DNA from: a virus
Direction: 5' to 3' (one strand)
IMG/VR virus record: IMGVR_UViG_3300048110_000029
Location: 1-28,008 of that record
Length of the DNA: 28,008 nt
Notes under the pieces: model-generated
Databases searched by the model: none
What the model saw: the letters and a program-made list of their open reading frames with translations, nothing else
What the model was told of the DNA's origin: nothing
Translations under genes and position numbers: made by a program
In this document: in pieces, positions 27,096 to 28,008 of the stretch
How positions within the stretch are numbered: the stretch's first letter is position 1
How the letters are laid out: each line of letters starts with the position of its first letter

Positions 27096-28008
27096 CTTCT
27101 GGCGCTACTGTAAAGTCACCAAGTGCCTGCTGTCCTTGCTCAATCTCAGTGTGTGCCTGTGCAAGCATTTCATCATCGAGCAACAAGTCTGCAATCTGCT
27201 TATCGACAGCCTGTGCGAATGTAGTAGAGCGAACGCCTGACGCCTTAGCTTGTTGCAGGTAGCGCAACTCAGATTCGTAGTCACGGATATCAAAGCTGTC
27301 AGGGTAGCTGATCTCTACCTCATGCAAGTCATGCCCCTGCCATGTGCACCACAACTGCCACAACTGTTCTTCAGCCAGCTCTAAGATGTCAGCCTTCTCA
27401 GAGAGCTTGGCGTTGAGCATCTGGAACTCTGTTTGCATTGCCACACCTGACTGAGTGATAGCCTCTGTGCCACGTACTGCGCCCATGTGCGACATGCGGT
27501 TGATAGCGTCAATCTTGTCAGTAATCGAGGCACGGATAGCATCGAGGTTAGCGCCTGACGGTTGCATCTGGTACGGCTTGAGTGCGCCGTCCATATCGTC
27601 ACTGATATTGATAACCGCACCTGCACCTGCACTAGCGTCGGTGTCGTACGTCTTAACTAGTGTCGGGTGGTTAGATATACGGATCAGTTGCTCAATCTCA
27701 GACAGCTCCTGGTAGATAGCCTGTTGCATGTAGGCCACGTCGCTAATGTCACTGATGCCAATGCCGCGAACCACTGATCGGTTAGACGGTAAGTGTACTG
27801 CGGGAATCTTGCCGATAGGGTTGTCGATAGTCTCGACCACCTGTGCCTCGTCACCGTGATAGCGGACAAGCTGTATCGTTTCCCGAGTCCAGATACGGAA
27901 ATACGTCTCGGTCGTTGTGCCGTCGATACGGTTTACTGACTCGCGCACCTTCATGTAGGTCAGCTCATGTCGACCGCTAGGCATTCGCTCGTACTTCCAG
28001 TCGTAGAC
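27085..28008 (-). CDS. Portal protein, N-terminal part outside window
   Basis: This frame is open from the window end at 28008 to a TGA at 27085-27087, 307 residues of a protein that is usually 420-550 long. The visible part has the portal order: beta-rich wing (ETYFRIWTRE, then GKIPAVHLPSNRS), then a long helical stem with SDVAYMQQAIYQELSEIEQ (about 90-108) and the clip and crown helices with AITQSGVAMQTEFQML. The portal forms the dodecameric DNA entry ring. The first in-frame ATG (27982-27984) is internal and not the real start. The terminase gene should lie further upstream. Confidence 0.85.
   Translation of the reverse strand, partial: VYDWKYERMPSGRHELTYMKVRESVNRIDGTTTETYFRIWTRETIQLVRYHGDEAQVVETIDNPIGKIPAVHLPSNRSVVRGIGISDISDVAYMQQAIYQELSEIEQLIRISNHPTLVKTYDTDASAGAGAVINISDDMDGALKPYQMQPSGANLDAIRASITDKIDAINRMSHMGAVRGTEAITQSGVAMQTEFQMLNAKLSEKADILELAEEQLWQLWCTWQGHDLHEVEISYPDSFDIRDYESELRYLQQAKASGVRSTTFAQAVDKQIADLLLDDEMLAQAHTEIEQGQQALGDFTVAPEDGQ

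Noticed and set aside
6208-28008. Gene transfer agent cluster, suggested by the GTA-type holin
   Set aside because: The window also has recombination and replication-type genes, a methyltransferase and long receptor-binding proteins, which fit a complete phage. The GTA-type holin family also occurs in phages.

Overview
The window is one continuous stretch of a tailed double-stranded DNA bacteriophage genome. Every protein gene I can support lies on the minus strand, so the genome reads from the high-coordinate end toward position 1. A portal, scaffold and HK97-type coat protein, a tail tube, a frameshifted tail chaperone and a roughly 610-residue tape measure together indicate a long, flexible, non-contractile tail (siphovirus morphology). 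The base composition looks intermediate, and the tail fibre and virion proteins resemble those common in marine environmental phages. A marine proteobacterial host is therefore plausible, but that is inference. No integrase, ParA or other lysogeny gene is visible, and the terminase must lie beyond position 28008.

Reading along the minus strand, the head module comes first: portal (cut by the window end), Mu F-like minor head protein, a 16-residue basic micro-ORF, scaffold, major capsid protein, a small conserved protein, head-tail adaptor, neck protein and tail terminator. The tail module follows: tail tube, G and G-T chaperones, tape measure, two tail-tip proteins, a GNAT-type acyltransferase, a J-like tip protein fused to a beta-helix tailspike, and a 1497-residue fibre ending in an intramolecular chaperone. 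After two small fibre-adjacent proteins come two exported proteins, two membrane-anchored coiled-coil proteins, a virion-like protein, a holin and an M15 peptidase, which form the host-interaction and lysis block.

A 97-bp gap (6111-6207) separates this late block from the early genes. These encode two small unknowns, a putative ssDNA annealing protein, an SSB-like protein and a small Cro/C1-type HTH protein. A 392-bp non-coding control region (4159-4550) follows. Downstream are a small replication-type protein, a PD-(D/E)XK nuclease, a NinB-like protein, an HTH-metallophosphoesterase, two small proteins, a NinG/HNH-like nuclease, a small unknown and a C5 cytosine methyltransferase cut by position 1. 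This looks like a recombination-dependent replication module plus DNA modification.

Most genes overlap through ATGA, GTGA or TAATG junctions, so translation is probably coupled over long polycistronic messages. The most unusual items are a structured, terminator-ended RNA encoded on the otherwise empty plus strand at about 4466-4552, a complete -1 frameshift signal at 22355-22382, the 16-residue basic micro-ORF, and the fusion of a tail-tip protein with a tailspike.
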